The notes beneath the pieces were generated by a model. It was not told where the DNA came from. It searched no databases and was given only the letters and a program-made list of their open reading frames with translations. From Kordiimonas sp. SCSIO 12610 (lineage in GTDB: Bacteria > Pseudomonadota > Alphaproteobacteria > Sphingomonadales > Kordiimonadaceae): a DNA stretch of 64,000 nucleotides. Position 1 is the stretch's first letter, and every line of letters starts with the position of its first letter. The stretch lies in NCBI RefSeq assembly GCF_024398015.1, contig NZ_CP073747.1:1498501-1562500 (forward strand). Reading direction: 5' to 3'. Shown one piece after another: positions 63,632 through 64,000 of this stretch. The position numbers were made by a program, and so were the translations under genes.

Positions 63632-64000
63632 ATGAATGGATCTGAAATTTCCATACCAACGATCGTCGGCCTTAAAAAACGCGCGAAGCTAAAGCGCAAA
63701 CGCATGGGGCTAAGCGGCGCAAATATCACCCATAGTGCATCCCTTGAGGCAACAGCGTTTGATTATGGCTTCAAGGACTGGAACACCCTTTCGGGTACCG
63801 TGCAGAAGCGTTTGGTTGGTTGTCCGGTCGCGGAGGGGGAGGCCGTATCCGGCACCTATAAGGGGCAGCGGTTTTCTGGCACGGTTCACCGGATTGCGGT
63901 CAAGAAATTCGCCTTTAAGGATCGTTATCACCTGACGATCAACCTTGATGAGGCAATTGATGTCGTGACGTTTGATAGCTTTTCTGCATTCAGAAAGCGG
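63632..64000 (+). CDS. Partial gene, glyoxalase-superfamily-like N-terminus
   Basis: An ATG at 63632 opens a frame with no stop to the right edge (123 codons). The segment NITHSASLEATAFDYGFKDW followed by NTLSG resembles the short helical N-terminal region of proteins annotated as glyoxalase superfamily (HSxALExxAxxxGFxxWNxL). A strand-rich part follows (YKGQRFSGTVHRIAVKKF). Codon pattern is regular, which supports a real gene. The rest lies outside the window. Confidence 0.65.
   Translation, partial: MNGSEISIPTIVGLKKRAKLKRKRMGLSGANITHSASLEATAFDYGFKDWNTLSGTVQKRLVGCPVAEGEAVSGTYKGQRFSGTVHRIAVKKFAFKDRYHLTINLDEAIDVVTFDSFSAFRKR

Noticed and set aside
1-64000. Searched by eye for CRISPR arrays, transposase genes, phage structural genes and rRNA
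   Set aside because: None seen; the only regular repeats are protein-coding (RTX, PopZ and OmpA linkers) and the two terminator copies.

Overview
The window looks like chromosome from a free-living, Gram-negative alphaproteobacterium of moderate GC content. The evidence is gene order and family membership: mfd-sdhE divergent from recG, a pcm-tolC-popZ-valS block, an NDUFS4-type complex I subunit, a PAS_5-type protein, a two-domain cold-shock protein, and several outer-membrane beta-barrel proteins. I cannot fix the genus from sequence alone. No phage, transposase, CRISPR array or rRNA operon is visible. Four tRNA genes are present (Pro-TGG, Arg-TCT, Asn-GTT, Cys-GCA).

Layout. 1-7.2 kb: end of a histidine kinase, a secreted S10 peptidase, nadK, moaA, an orphan flagellar-rod-like protein, a FrnE/DsbA-like protein and two tandem outer-membrane proteins. 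7.3-16.9 kb: mfd, sdhE, recG, two AT-rich unknown genes, an acyl-CoA carboxylase subunit and mscS. 16.9-18.7 kb: a patchwork of small accessory genes that includes a decayed second copy of the mscS 3' end and a cytochrome P460-like gene. 18.7-33.0 kb: a sphingolipid locus. 33.5-46.7 kb: recX, molybdenum-enzyme maturation genes, nhaB, cold-shock protein, thioesterase, tRNAs and an sseA-metC-modB-modC operon. 46.8-54.2 kb: hspQ, queuosine-precursor genes (queF, queE, queC), an OmpA protein, a membrane-anchored glutamate-synthase-like protein and a NADAR protein. 54.4-61.4 kb: pcm, tolC, an inserted RTX gene, popZ and valS. 61.5-64 kb: an unknown protein, a CoA-transferase and an ORF open at the right edge.

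The sphingolipid locus is the main system. Three transcription units fit together. The minus-strand unit at 32994-28752 encodes an acyl-AMP ligase, a NAD-dependent reductase (CerR-like), a dedicated acyl carrier protein and serine palmitoyltransferase. The minus-strand unit at 24696-18691 encodes an LptF-like and an LptG-like permease, a Wzx/MOP-type flippase, a fatty-acid-hydroxylase-family enzyme and a GNAT-fold ceramide synthase. The divergent plus-strand unit at 24897-28699 encodes a secreted DUF2141 protein, a DAG-kinase-fold lipid kinase (ceramide-kinase candidate), a Tam41-like nucleotidyltransferase and an M23 peptidase. Together these suggest acyl activation, sphinganine formation, N-acylation, reduction, hydroxylation, phosphorylation, possible nucleotide activation of the head group, flipping across the inner membrane and transfer to the outer membrane. 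The synthesis steps follow known Caulobacter-type enzymes; the head-group activation and export steps are inference from gene content.

A second theme is gene gain beside duplicated gene ends. A clear 76-bp diverged copy of the mscS 3' end lies 501 bp downstream of the original. An RTX gene sits between two identical 24-bp terminator copies after tolC. A weaker case is a degenerate match to the ceramide synthase 3' end beyond the P460 gene.
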